Assembly (NCBI GenBank): GCA_024638815.1 | Contig: JAHEJM010000022.1 | Location: forward strand, 1-32,024 | DNA: 32,024 nucleotides | Direction: 5' to 3' | Origin: Acidimicrobiales bacterium | GTDB lineage: Bacteria > Actinomycetota > Acidimicrobiia > Acidimicrobiales > SZUA-35 | Shown: piece after piece, positions 14,790 to 23,639 of the stretch | Layout of the letters: every line of letters begins with the position of its first letter | How positions within the stretch are numbered: the first letter of the stretch is position 1 | Made by a program: the position numbers and the translations under genes | Notes under the pieces: model-generated | What the model saw: only the letters and a program-made list of their open reading frames with translations | Database searches by the model: none | Told to the model about the DNA's origin: nothing

Positions 14790-14799
14790 CGGTCCAGTC

Positions 14800-15294
14800 T
14801 CAGCCCGTGGCCTCGGCCGCCAGTTCGTCGAAGGCCTGGCTCAGTGTGTTCCAGCTCAGCGTGGCGCACTTGATGCGGACCGGGAATTTGACCACGCCCC
14901 GCAGCGCCTCGAGATCACCCAGTGGAAGATCGGCCGTCACCGGCTCGTCGGCCTCGGCCTCCGATCCGTCCCCGCCGATCTCGGTCTCGTGGATTGACAT
15001 CATGGCTTTGAACGTGGCGGTCAGGTTCCGAGCCTCCTCGATGGTCTTACCCTTGACCGCGGCCGACATCATCGAAGCCGACGACTGGGAGATGGAACAA
15101 CCCTGGCCGCCGATCTTGATGTCGTCGATGACACCGTCGTCGTCAAGTAGGACATGGAGCACGATCTCGTCGCCGCACAACGGATTGAACCCCTCGGCGC
15201 GATGGGCCGGTGGGGACTCCAGCTCCCCTCGGTTCCTCGGATTTCGATAGTGATCGAGGATGATCTCGCGATACAGGTCTTCCAGGCCGGACAT
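14800..15294 (-). CDS. sufU: Sulfur-transfer / Fe-S scaffold protein SufU
   Basis: The 164-residue protein is SufU, the zinc-dependent sulfur acceptor that takes persulfide sulfur from SufS and passes it to SufBCD. The start MSGLEDLYREIILDHYRNPR is typical. The three conserved cysteines lie in GFNPLCGDEI (residue 40), GGQGCSISQSS (66) and RIKCATLSW (143). The stretch of about 20 acidic residues before the last Cys (GGDGSEAEADEP region) matches the insertion that separates SufU from IscU. The start at 15294 is chosen for this match; AGGAG is only 3 nt upstream, with AAAGGGA further up. The frame stays open upstream over the end of sufS but does not look protein-coding there. Confidence 0.95.
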   Translation of the reverse strand: MSGLEDLYREIILDHYRNPRNRGELESPPAHRAEGFNPLCGDEIVLHVLLDDDGVIDDIKIGGQGCSISQSSASMMSAAVKGKTIEEARNLTATFKAMMSIHETEIGGDGSEAEADEPVTADLPLGDLEALRGVVKFPVRIKCATLSWNTLSQAFDELAAEATG

Positions 15295-15383
15295 GTACTC
15301 CTGATCCCTTTCAATCGATTCACGATCTGGTTCCGGCGTCGGGCGCCGGGATCGTTGCCGCGGCAGCGGGTCGAGTTCCGAGC

Positions 15384-16649
15384 CTACAAGGCGAAGAAGT
15401 CCCTCGCCGCTACCAGGGCCTCGGCCAGGGCGTCGGCATCGTCGGTGTCGTTGTAGAGATAGAAGCTGGCTCGAGCCGTGGCCGGGACGCCGAGATGCTT
15501 CATCAGGGGTTTGGCACAGTGATGACCGGGACGAATGCACACCGCGTGCTCGTCCAGAACCTGACTGACATCGTGGGCGTGCACCCCGTGGAGCTCGAGT
15601 GAGAGCACGCCGCCCCTTGCCGCCGGCTCACTCGGGCCGTGGATGGTCAGTGAATCCCCCAGCTCGGTGGACAGTTTGCGCAGCGCGTAGGCGGTGAGGG
15701 CTACTTCATGGCGGCGAATGGCCTCCATTCCCACCGACTCCAGGTAGTCGATGGCGGCGGCCAGGCCGATGGCCTCGGCAATGGGAGGGGTGCCGGCCTC
15801 GAACCGGGCCGGCGGGGCATCGGGGAGGAAGCCGTCGGTGGTCACATTGAGGATCATTCCTCCACCGCCGAGAAACGGGGGCATGGCCTCCAGCAGCTCG
15901 GCCCGAGCCCACAGGATGCCGATGCCGGTGGGGCCGAGCATCTTGTGCCCGCTGAAGGTCACGAAGTCCGCACCCAGCTCGGTGACATCGGTTGGTAGGT
16001 GGGGGACGGACTGGCAGGCGTCGACCAGGGTGAGGGCTCCGGCGGCCTTGGCCGCGGCGATGATCTGCTCGGCAGCCGTGATGGACCCGGTCACGTTCGA
16101 CATGGAGGTGAACGCCACCAGCTTGGCCCCGTCGACCAGGCGATCGAGGTCGCTCAGGTCGAGACGGCCGTCGTCGGTTGCCGGTATCCAGCGGATCTCG
16201 AATCCACGCTCGGCCGCCAGCATCTGCCACGGGACGATGTTGGCGTGGTGCTCGAGGATGGTGAGCACGATGGCGTCACCCGGACCGAGGTTGGTCTTGC
16301 CCCAGCTGCCGGCGACCAGGTTGATGGCCTCGGTGGCGTTTTTGGTGAACACGACCTCCGCGGCCGATCCGGCCCCGATGAAGCGGGCCACGGTGGCCCG
16401 GGCCTGCTCGAATCGGTTGGTTGCCCGCTCGGCCACCCGGTAGACGCCACGGTGAACGTTGGCATAGCTGGTGTAGTAGAACTCCGACATCGCCTCGACG
16501 ACGTGAACCGGTCGCTGGGACGATGCGGCCGAGTCCAGGAACACCAGTCGCTTGCCCTCCTGCTCCTGATGCAGGAGCGGGAAATCCTTTCGAATGGCGG
16601 CGACGTCGAGTTCCGCCTGGTCGCCGGTCGGCCGTTCACTGGATGTCAT
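15384..16649 (-). CDS. sufS: Cysteine desulfurase SufS
   Basis: The 421-residue PLP enzyme is a group II cysteine desulfurase. It removes sulfur from cysteine as a persulfide, the sulfur source for Fe-S assembly. The PLP-binding Lys lies in FVTFSGHKMLGPTGIG (about residue 236), and the persulfide Cys in IRPGHHCAKPLMKHLG (about residue 378). FLDSAASSQRPVHVVEAM and FTKNATEAINLVAGSWG are further landmarks. Length and order fit SufS, not IscS, and sufU directly follows, as expected for the SufS-SufU pair. The ATG at 16649 overlaps the stop of the second sufC (ATGA), so the two are translationally coupled. Confidence 0.96.
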   Translation of the reverse strand: MTSSERPTGDQAELDVAAIRKDFPLLHQEQEGKRLVFLDSAASSQRPVHVVEAMSEFYYTSYANVHRGVYRVAERATNRFEQARATVARFIGAGSAAEVVFTKNATEAINLVAGSWGKTNLGPGDAIVLTILEHHANIVPWQMLAAERGFEIRWIPATDDGRLDLSDLDRLVDGAKLVAFTSMSNVTGSITAAEQIIAAAKAAGALTLVDACQSVPHLPTDVTELGADFVTFSGHKMLGPTGIGILWARAELLEAMPPFLGGGGMILNVTTDGFLPDAPPARFEAGTPPIAEAIGLAAAIDYLESVGMEAIRRHEVALTAYALRKLSTELGDSLTIHGPSEPAARGGVLSLELHGVHAHDVSQVLDEHAVCIRPGHHCAKPLMKHLGVPATARASFYLYNDTDDADALAEALVAARDFFAL

Positions 16650-17434
16650 TTGAAGCTTTCATAGCCCTCGGCCTCCAGTTGGGCCGCCAGCTCCAATCCT
16701 CCCGAGGCAACGATGCGGCCGTCGATGAGGATGTGCACGTGGTCGGGCTGGAGATGATCGAGAAGTCGCTGGTAGTGGGTGATGGCCAGCGTACCGAGCG
16801 CCGGTCGATCTTGACTGATCTGGCGGACTCCGTCGGCCACCGCCTTGAGGGCGTCGATGTCGAGCCCGGAGTCGGTCTCGTCCAGGATGGCCATCTCCGG
16901 CTCCAGGACCGCCATCTGCAGGATCTCATTGCGCTTCTTCTCGCCGCCGGAGAATCCTTCGTTCACGTACCGCTCCATGAACGACGTGTCCATTGACAGC
17001 CGTTCCATCCACTCCATGAGCGACAGGCGGAGTTCGAGCACGCTCATCTCCATTCCCTTGCGGGCGCTCAGGGCCTGGCGCAGGAAGTTGAGTACGGATA
17101 CTCCGGAGATTTCCTGGGGGTACTGGAAGGCCAGGAACAGGCCGGCCTTGGCTCGCACGTCGGTGTCCCAGTCGGTGATGTCGTCGCCCTGGAACAGGAT
17201 GCGACCGGCCGTGACCTCGTATTCCGGTGAGCCCATGAGGGCGGCGGCGAGGGTTGACTTGCCCGATCCGTTGGGCCCCATCAGGGCGTGGATCTCGCCC
17301 GGGTTCACGGTCAGCGACACCCCTTTGAGGATCTCCATTCCCGGTTCGGACCCGCTGTCGGTCTCGACCGGCAGGGTGGAAACACGAAGATCCTCGATCT
17401 GGAACAGGGGAGTGGAGCGTGGAGTATCGGCCAT
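16646..17434 (-). CDS. sufC: Fe-S assembly ATPase SufC (copy 2)
   Basis: A second, complete SufC of 262 residues. Walker A is MGPNGSGKSTL, followed by LFLAFQYPQEISGVSVLNFL, the signature FSGGEKKRNEILQMA and Walker B MAILDETDSGLDIDAL; the switch His is in TLAITHYQRLL. These are closer to the common SufC consensus than copy 1. A loop of about ten extra residues (PVETDSGSEPGME) precedes the first strand. It heads the unit sufC-sufS-sufU-phosphatase on the minus strand. The start at 17434 (second Met) is chosen because TACACT lies 6 nt upstream; the ATG at 17440 directly abuts the -10 box and could not be transcribed intact. Confidence 0.95.
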   Translation of the reverse strand: MADTPRSTPLFQIEDLRVSTLPVETDSGSEPGMEILKGVSLTVNPGEIHALMGPNGSGKSTLAAALMGSPEYEVTAGRILFQGDDITDWDTDVRAKAGLFLAFQYPQEISGVSVLNFLRQALSARKGMEMSVLELRLSLMEWMERLSMDTSFMERYVNEGFSGGEKKRNEILQMAVLEPEMAILDETDSGLDIDALKAVADGVRQISQDRPALGTLAITHYQRLLDHLQPDHVHILIDGRIVASGGLELAAQLEAEGYESFK

Positions 17435-17440
17435 GCCCAT

Positions 17441-17446
17441 AGTGTA
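17441..17446 (-). promoter_or_regulatory. Leaderless -10 box (TACACT) for sufC copy 2
   Basis: TACACT on the minus strand matches TANNNT and ends 6 nt before the ATG at 17434. Confidence 0.6.
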
Positions 17447-17461
17447 TGGGCCAGACCTATT

Positions 17462-17476
17462 TACACCATACGTGTA
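17462..17476. promoter_or_regulatory. Palindromic operator candidate TACAC-N5-GTGTA upstream of sufC copy 2
   Basis: TACAC (17462-17466) and GTGTA (17472-17476) flank 5 nt and lie 15 nt upstream of the -10 box, near the expected -35 position. SufR-type repressors of actinobacterial suf genes bind short dyads of the ACAC-N-GTGT kind, so regulation by a SufR-like protein is a possible reading; the match is by eye only. Confidence 0.4.
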
Positions 17477-17498
17477 GTGTTAATGGCGGCCATGGCCG

Positions 17499-18143
17499 TC
17501 ACCAGCCCCGGTCGATCCATTCCTGAAGGTGAGGTCGTTCGTTACCGATCGTGGTGTCGTCACCATGACCGGGGAGCACGATGGTGTCGGGGGGAAGAGT
17601 GAACAATCGGTGATCGATCGACTGGATGATGGTGTCGAAGTCCCCGCCCTCGTACTGGGTTGCGCCCGGACCGCCCGGGAACAGGGTGTCGCCGCTGAAC
17701 AACAACGGCTTGCCCACCACCTTGAAGCAGATGGACCCCGGGGTGTGGCCGGGTGTGGTGATGGTGTGGAGGCGGGAGCGACCGACTTCGATCATGGTGT
17801 CGTCCTCCAGCAGGTAGTCGTACGACGGCAACATGTCGGCGTCGGCCGCGGTGACCCCGACAAGGTAGCCGGCGTCGCGGACCTCGGGCACCGCCTGGAT
17901 GTGATCCCAGTGGCCGTGGGTTTCGAGCACGGTGCGCACGCCGAGGGTGCGGCACAACTCCAGCAGACGCTCATGCTCGTTGGCGGCGTCGAGCAGCACG
18001 GCATCACCGCTATGGCGACATCGGATGACAAAGACGTTGTTGTCGACGGGGCCGACCACCAGCTTGTGGATCTCGAGGTCGGTGTCCTTCCAGTGCATGG
18101 TCGCCGTCGAGCTGGATCCTGGGCGTTCGGTGTTCTCGGCCAT
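17499..18143 (-). CDS. Metallo-beta-lactamase-fold hydrolase (glyoxalase II-like)
   Basis: The 214-residue protein has the metal-binding motif THGHWDH at about residues 75-81, then TTPGHTPGSICF, LLFSGDTLF and VLPGHGDDTT. These supply the remaining ligands of a binuclear zinc or iron site. The size and the SGDTLF and PGHGD motifs fit the glyoxalase II-like/YcbL group, which hydrolyses thioesters such as S-lactoylglutathione or mycothiol conjugates; the substrate is not provable from sequence. I place the start at the ATG at 18143, 7 nt after TACCGT on the minus strand. The frame is open for 43 more codons upstream, but that stretch overlaps the divergent promoter and looks non-coding. Confidence 0.9.
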   Translation of the reverse strand: MAENTERPGSSSTATMHWKDTDLEIHKLVVGPVDNNVFVIRCRHSGDAVLLDAANEHERLLELCRTLGVRTVLETHGHWDHIQAVPEVRDAGYLVGVTAADADMLPSYDYLLEDDTMIEVGRSRLHTITTPGHTPGSICFKVVGKPLLFSGDTLFPGGPGATQYEGGDFDTIIQSIDHRLFTLPPDTIVLPGHGDDTTIGNERPHLQEWIDRGW

Positions 18144-18150
18144 GGGTTCA

Positions 18151-18156
18151 ACGGTA
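18151..18156 (-). promoter_or_regulatory. Leaderless -10 box (TACCGT) for the MBL-fold hydrolase
   Basis: TACCGT on the minus strand matches TANNNT and lies 7 nt before the ATG at 18143. Confidence 0.5.
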
Positions 18157-18258
18157 CTCGTGGCGTGGGAAGCGGACAACGAGACCGGTTGATGACGGTG
18201 GGCCGTTCGGCCCCCGATGGAGTTCACGCTTGCTCTGTCGGGCGTCGACAGGGCGGCG

Positions 18259-18264
18259 TACGTT
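18259..18264 (+). promoter_or_regulatory. Leaderless -10 box (TACGTT) for the small membrane protein
   Basis: TACGTT matches TANNNT and ends 6 nt before the ATG at 18271, which decides the start over an ATG at 18217. Confidence 0.55.
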
Positions 18265-18270
18265 GGCTCC

Positions 18271-18477
18271 ATGGCGTGGTATCAGGCCCGGCAACAGGGT
18301 ATCGACTCCTTCGTGGCCATCGTCGGTCTGTTGGCCTCGCTCGGTGTCGGCGCCTGGTGGACGGCCCAGGCGGTCACTGACGGGCGACCCTGGACGATGG
18401 TGGCTCGATTCGCGGTCTCGGTGGCGGCCGGCGTCTACTACCTGGCCCTTCTGACTCTCAGCCGACGTCCTTCCTGA
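18271..18477 (+). CDS. Small two-helix membrane protein
   Basis: I do not recognise a family for this 68-residue protein. It begins MAWYQARQQG and has two hydrophobic segments, FVAIVGLLASLGVGAWW (about residues 14-30) and VARFAVSVAAGVYYLALLTL (about 44-63). They are joined by a short polar loop (TAQAVTDGRPWTM), and the tail is basic, so it is probably an integral inner-membrane protein. It lies upstream of the acyltransferase gene in the same direction, 100 nt apart, so co-transcription is possible. Confidence 0.65.
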   Translation: MAWYQARQQGIDSFVAIVGLLASLGVGAWWTAQAVTDGRPWTMVARFAVSVAAGVYYLALLTLSRRPS

Positions 18478-18577
18478 GCCGACGGGGCCACGGCTGGTGG
18501 CAGGGCCGGCGCCGGGTTGGGGCAACTCGGGCTACCCGCGCTCCTCGCATCGTACGGCGGATTCTGATGTACTTGAG

Positions 18578-19282
18578 ATGGTGAGTGCAGAACTGAGAGA
18601 GCTGGCCCTGGAGCGGGGACGACGGCGCTCGTCGTTGGCGTTCTATCGGGGCTTTCGAGGCTTCCTGCGCTTGACCGCCCATCGGTACTTCCGGGTTCGG
18701 GCCGAGAACGTCGGTGTGCTCGATCTGCCGGGTCCGACCATTCTGGCCCCGGTTCACCGCTCCAACCTCGATTCGCTGCTGGTGGCCAGTCACAGCAGCC
18801 GTCGCATACGGGCCCTTGGCAAGGAGTCGCTGTTCACCACACCGGTTGTCGGTTACGCCTGCGCCGCCCTGGGGGCGATTCCGGTCCGCCGGGGCCACGC
18901 CGACCGGGACGCCCTGAAGGCCGCCCTGATGTTGCTGGGAGCGGGAGAGACGATGCTCGTGTTTCCCGAGGGTGGCCGGCAGTCCGGCGACACCATCGGA
19001 GAGCTGTTCGATGGGCCGGCGTGGCTGGCGGCCCGCAGCGGGGCCCGCGTCGTGCCGATCGGTATTGCCGGAACCGAGGCCGCCATGCCCCAGGGCTCCC
19101 GAGGAGTCCGCCGATCCACCGTGGCTCTGGTGGTGGCGGATCCCCTCGATGCTCCCACTGGGGACGAAGGCCGGCGAGCCAACCGGCTTCAGCTCCAGTC
19201 GTTCACACACGAGTTGCGGGCCCAGCTGCAGAAGGCGCAGGATCGTGCGGTGGAATTGACCGGCGTTGCCGACGCACTCTGA
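18578..19282 (+). CDS. 1-acylglycerol-3-phosphate acyltransferase-like protein (PlsC family)
   Basis: The 234-residue protein belongs to the PlsC/LPLAT acyltransferase family, which transfers fatty-acyl chains to lysophosphatidic acid or related acceptors at the membrane. The catalytic HX4D motif is HRSNLD (about residues 60-65). Motif II is GAIPVRRGHADRDAL, and motif III is FPEGGRQSG (about 129-137), a variant of FPEGTR. The C-terminal VPIGIAGTEAAMPQG matches motif IV. The start is uncertain: ATG 18578 and GTG 18581 are both possible, and neither has a strong ribosome site. The GTG at 18497 would add an unconvincing Gly/Pro/Ser stretch. Confidence 0.88.
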   Translation: MVSAELRELALERGRRRSSLAFYRGFRGFLRLTAHRYFRVRAENVGVLDLPGPTILAPVHRSNLDSLLVASHSSRRIRALGKESLFTTPVVGYACAALGAIPVRRGHADRDALKAALMLLGAGETMLVFPEGGRQSGDTIGELFDGPAWLAARSGARVVPIGIAGTEAAMPQGSRGVRRSTVALVVADPLDAPTGDEGRRANRLQLQSFTHELRAQLQKAQDRAVELTGVADAL

Positions 19283-19355
19283 GACCGATGCCGGTTCCGT
19301 CGCCCTGGTCGAGTCCTGGACCGGTGGGGTCTGATCAACTGACACGAGGAGCGCC

Positions 19356-21350
<1,995 letters not shown>

Positions 21351-21400
21351 GGGCCCGCTCGGTCGGGTCGCCGTCTCGGCCAAAAAAGCCATGATGCCGA

Positions 21401-21406
21401 TAAGGT
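21401..21406 (+). promoter_or_regulatory. Leaderless -10 box (TAAGGT) for folE
   Basis: TAAGGT matches TANNNT and ends 6 nt before the GTG at 21413. Confidence 0.6.
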
Positions 21407-21412
21407 CACACG

Positions 21413-21976
21413 GTGGACCAAGAACGAATTGAGGCGGCGGTGAGGGAGATCCTGGCCGCCGTCGGCGACAACCCCGATCGCGATGGGCTGATCGATACTC
21501 CGGCCCGGGTGGCCCGTGCCTACGGCGAGTTGTTGGGTGGATACGGCGAAGACCCCGGCCATCATCTCGAGCGCCAGTTCGAGGTCGACCACGACGAAAT
21601 GGTGCTGGTGCGGGACATCCCGTTCAGTTCGCTGTGCGAGCATCATATGCTGCCGTTCATCGGTCGGGCCCATGTCGCCTATCTGCCGGGTCGAGAGGGC
21701 AAGGTCTGCGGTTTGTCCAAGCTGGCCCGTGTGGTCGACGGCTATGCCAAGCGGCTCCAGGTTCAGGAGCGGTTGACGGTGCAGATCGCCGATTCCCTGA
21801 TGGAGCGGCTTCATGCCGCCGGCGCCCTGGTGGTCATCGAGGCCGAGCATCTGTGCATGACCATGCGCGGCGTACAGAAGCCGGGGGCCGTCACCACCAC
21901 TTCGGCCCTGCGCGGGTTACTGAAGCGAAACCCGGCGACCAGGGCCGAGGCACTCCGGCTCATCGGAGGCAGCTGA
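21413..21976 (+). CDS. folE: GTP cyclohydrolase I
   Basis: The 187-residue protein is a complete type I GTP cyclohydrolase, the first enzyme of tetrahydrofolate (and other pterin) synthesis. It converts GTP to 7,8-dihydroneopterin triphosphate in the cytosol. The zinc ligands are visible as Cys75 and His78 in [12 protein letters not shown] and Cys148 in [31 protein letters not shown] and [17 protein letters not shown] are signature blocks. Actinobacterial folE usually lies near folP, folB and folK, but none is seen here; the gene stands alone with its own leaderless promoter. Confidence 0.97.
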   Translation: MDQERIEAAVREILAAVGDNPDRDGLIDTPARVARAYGELLGGYGEDPGHHLERQFEVDHDEMVLVRDIPFSSLCEHHMLPFIGRAHVAYLPGREGKVCGLSKLARVVDGYAKRLQVQERLTVQIADSLMERLHAAGALVVIEAEHLCMTMRGVQKPGAVTTTSALRGLLKRNPATRAEALRLIGGS

Positions 21977-21980
21977 GCAG

Positions 21981-21997
21981 GCCGGCCGAAAGCCGGT
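21981..21997. terminator. Hairpin between the convergent folE and Nudix genes
   Basis: GCCGGC-CGAAA-GCCGGT can pair with one G-U pair; the loop CGAAA contains a stable GNRA-like turn. It lies 5 nt after folE and may serve both convergent genes. Confidence 0.45.
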
Positions 21998-22027
21998 CGG
22001 GCCCACGCCAAGGTTCGCCCGGGACCG

Positions 22028-22693
22028 TCAAACGGCCAGCGGGGTCAGGCCATGAGCCAACCGGTGGGCCATGATCAGAACCTTGATGAAGTAGCCCCGA
22101 TTGTCGGGCACCAGGTCGTCCATGGTCACGGTGACCGCCCTGGGTGATCCCCCAACCGGGATCTCGACGGCCTCGACACCGGCCGCGGTCGGCCGGTCAG
22201 GGTCAAGCAGGGCCAGCAGCTCCTCCACGGGAACCTCCAACAAGCCGTGCACCTCGTCGTCCGCAGGCCGCAGGTCGGACAGTGGGACATTGGTGGGGTA
22301 GAGGAACACGTGAATCTGTTCCCGATTGAGACAATCGGGACCGTCGTCGACCAGATAGTGCACGCCCAGCGGTACCAGATGATCGGGATCGGCCACAATG
22401 CCGGACTCCTCCTCCAGTTCCCGAACACCGTCAACCGGCTGCTCTCCCGCCGTCAGGTGGCCCGAGCCGGTGAGATCGATCAGCAGAGGAAAGGCCGACG
22501 ATCGATGGCGTCGCTGCAGGATCACCCGGGCCGGGGGACCGGTTCGCACAGCCAGGCAGTGGAAGGTCCGATGCCAGTGTCCGAGCTGGTGGATCTCCTC
22601 CCGATCGGCGGTCCCGATCACGGTACCGTCGGGAGCCAGCACGTCGAGCAGTTCGGGGCCGCCATCGGCGTGGTCGTCGGGCAGGTCTTTCAT
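22028..22693 (-). CDS. Nudix hydrolase (isopentenyl-diphosphate isomerase-like branch)
   Basis: The 221-residue protein has a Nudix fold with the box GHLTAGEQPVDGVRELEEES. It fits GX5E then REUXEEXGU, but the middle spacer has six residues where the textbook box has seven. The start (ELLDVLAPDGTVIGTADREE) and the HQLGHWHRTFHCLAV segment resemble the Idi/YfcD group of Nudix enzymes, which act on diphosphate compounds. The substrate cannot be told. A C-terminal ~60-residue extension (DEVHGLLEVPVEELLALL) is typical for this branch. The ATG at 22693 has GGAGG 4 nt upstream and overlaps the end of a six-codon ORF. Confidence 0.88.
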   Translation of the reverse strand: MKDLPDDHADGGPELLDVLAPDGTVIGTADREEIHQLGHWHRTFHCLAVRTGPPARVILQRRHRSSAFPLLIDLTGSGHLTAGEQPVDGVRELEEESGIVADPDHLVPLGVHYLVDDGPDCLNREQIHVFLYPTNVPLSDLRPADDEVHGLLEVPVEELLALLDPDRPTAAGVEAVEIPVGGSPRAVTVTMDDLVPDNRGYFIKVLIMAHRLAHGLTPLAV

Positions 22694-22710
22694 AGGGCCT
22701 CCGGTTCCAT
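22690..22710 (-). CDS. Possible six-residue leader ORF overlapping the Nudix start
   Basis: On the minus strand ATG (22710) GAA CCG GAG GCC CTA TGA encodes MEPEAL, and its TGA overlaps the Nudix ATG as ATGA. The ribosome site GGAGG for the Nudix gene lies inside it. A TANNNT box TAGAGT (22720-22725, minus) lies 9 nt before its ATG. It is very short, so coincidence is quite possible. Confidence 0.25.
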   Translation of the reverse strand: MEPEAL

Positions 22711-22769
22711 GGCGTTTCGACTCTAGTCGGACCCGACCGCCGGTGTGCCGGTCCGGGGTGCCCAGGCTC

Positions 22770-22775
22770 TACGAT
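22770..22775 (+). promoter_or_regulatory. Leaderless -10 box (TACGAT) for the GHMP kinase gene
   Basis: TACGAT matches TANNNT and ends 6 nt before the ATG at 22782. Confidence 0.6.
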
Positions 22776-22781
22776 CGGTAT

Positions 22782-23591
22782 ATGCGCGTGCGAGCCCCCG
22801 GTTCCTCTGCCAATCTCGGTCCCGGCTTCGATGTGCTCGGCTTGGCCGTATTCCGCCATGTCTGGGTTGGCGACACCGGTCGGGGCGAGCCATGCCCGGT
22901 CGATCACATCGCCCGTGTGGCCTACGAGCGAGCCGGGGGTCGGGAACCGATCTGGTTCGAGTTCGAACTCGAACCGGGGCGGGGTCTTGGCTTCTCGGCC
23001 GCGGCCCGAGCCGCCGGCGCCGTCCTCGCCTTTCTTCAGGCCGGCTACGATCTCGAGGAGGCTCAGTGCCGGGCGTACCCGGTTGTGGCGGCACTGGAGG
23101 GCCATGGCGACAACGCCGCTCCCAGCGTCTTTGGCGGATTGCAGGTCATTGCCGGAGACCGGGCGTTCCGGGTGGAACGATTCCTACCCGGTCGGCTCCT
23201 GTTTTGGATCCCCGATCTGGAGACCGCCACCGACCAATCCCGCTCCGGTCTTCCGGCCACGGTGTCGCGCTCCGATGCGGTGTTCAATCTCGGTCGCATG
23301 GGCCTGTTGATGGCCGCCATCTATGAGCAGCGTTTGGATCTGCTGAGGCTCGCCACCCAGGATCGGCTTCACCAGCCGGAACGGCTGGCTCAGTGCGATC
23401 CGGCGGCGAGGGCCTACGCGTCGGCGCTCGAAGCCGGTGCCGCCGCCGCCTGGCTCAGCGGATCGGGCCCCACCATCGCCGTGGTGGTCGACGAAGCCGA
23501 CCGGGTTGCGGTGGAGAAGGTGCTGAGTGAGACCGGGTCGGTTCTTGCTCTCGACGTCGACCACTCCGGGGCGGTACGCGACGACGGCTGA
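22782..23591 (+). CDS. thrB: Homoserine kinase-like GHMP kinase
   Basis: The 269-residue protein is a GHMP-superfamily kinase closest to ThrB, which phosphorylates homoserine in threonine synthesis. The start MRVRAPGSSANLGPGFDVLG is characteristic. The ATP-binding motif 2 reads GRGLGFSAAARAAGAVL, where most members have GLGSSAAA. GHGDNAAPSVFGGLQVI and the C-terminal AAWLSGSGPTIAVVV are also typical. It is about 30-40 residues shorter than usual ThrB; the missing part lies between the first strand and motif 2. Another GHMP substrate is therefore possible. No thrA, thrC or hom gene is adjacent. The frame is open upstream of 22782, but the leaderless promoter and homology fix the start. Confidence 0.85.
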   Translation: MRVRAPGSSANLGPGFDVLGLAVFRHVWVGDTGRGEPCPVDHIARVAYERAGGREPIWFEFELEPGRGLGFSAAARAAGAVLAFLQAGYDLEEAQCRAYPVVAALEGHGDNAAPSVFGGLQVIAGDRAFRVERFLPGRLLFWIPDLETATDQSRSGLPATVSRSDAVFNLGRMGLLMAAIYEQRLDLLRLATQDRLHQPERLAQCDPAARAYASALEAGAAAAWLSGSGPTIAVVVDEADRVAVEKVLSETGSVLALDVDHSGAVRDDG

Positions 23592-23639
23592 CGGCTGGCT
23601 CGTCTCCACAGCCCCGAGTGGGCGCGTGTTCAGCCGATG

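Noticed and set aside
22028..22693. Degenerate, inactive Nudix box
   Set aside because: The spacer is one residue shorter than the textbook motif, but the catalytic RELEEESG core is complete and this variant is common in the Idi-like branch.
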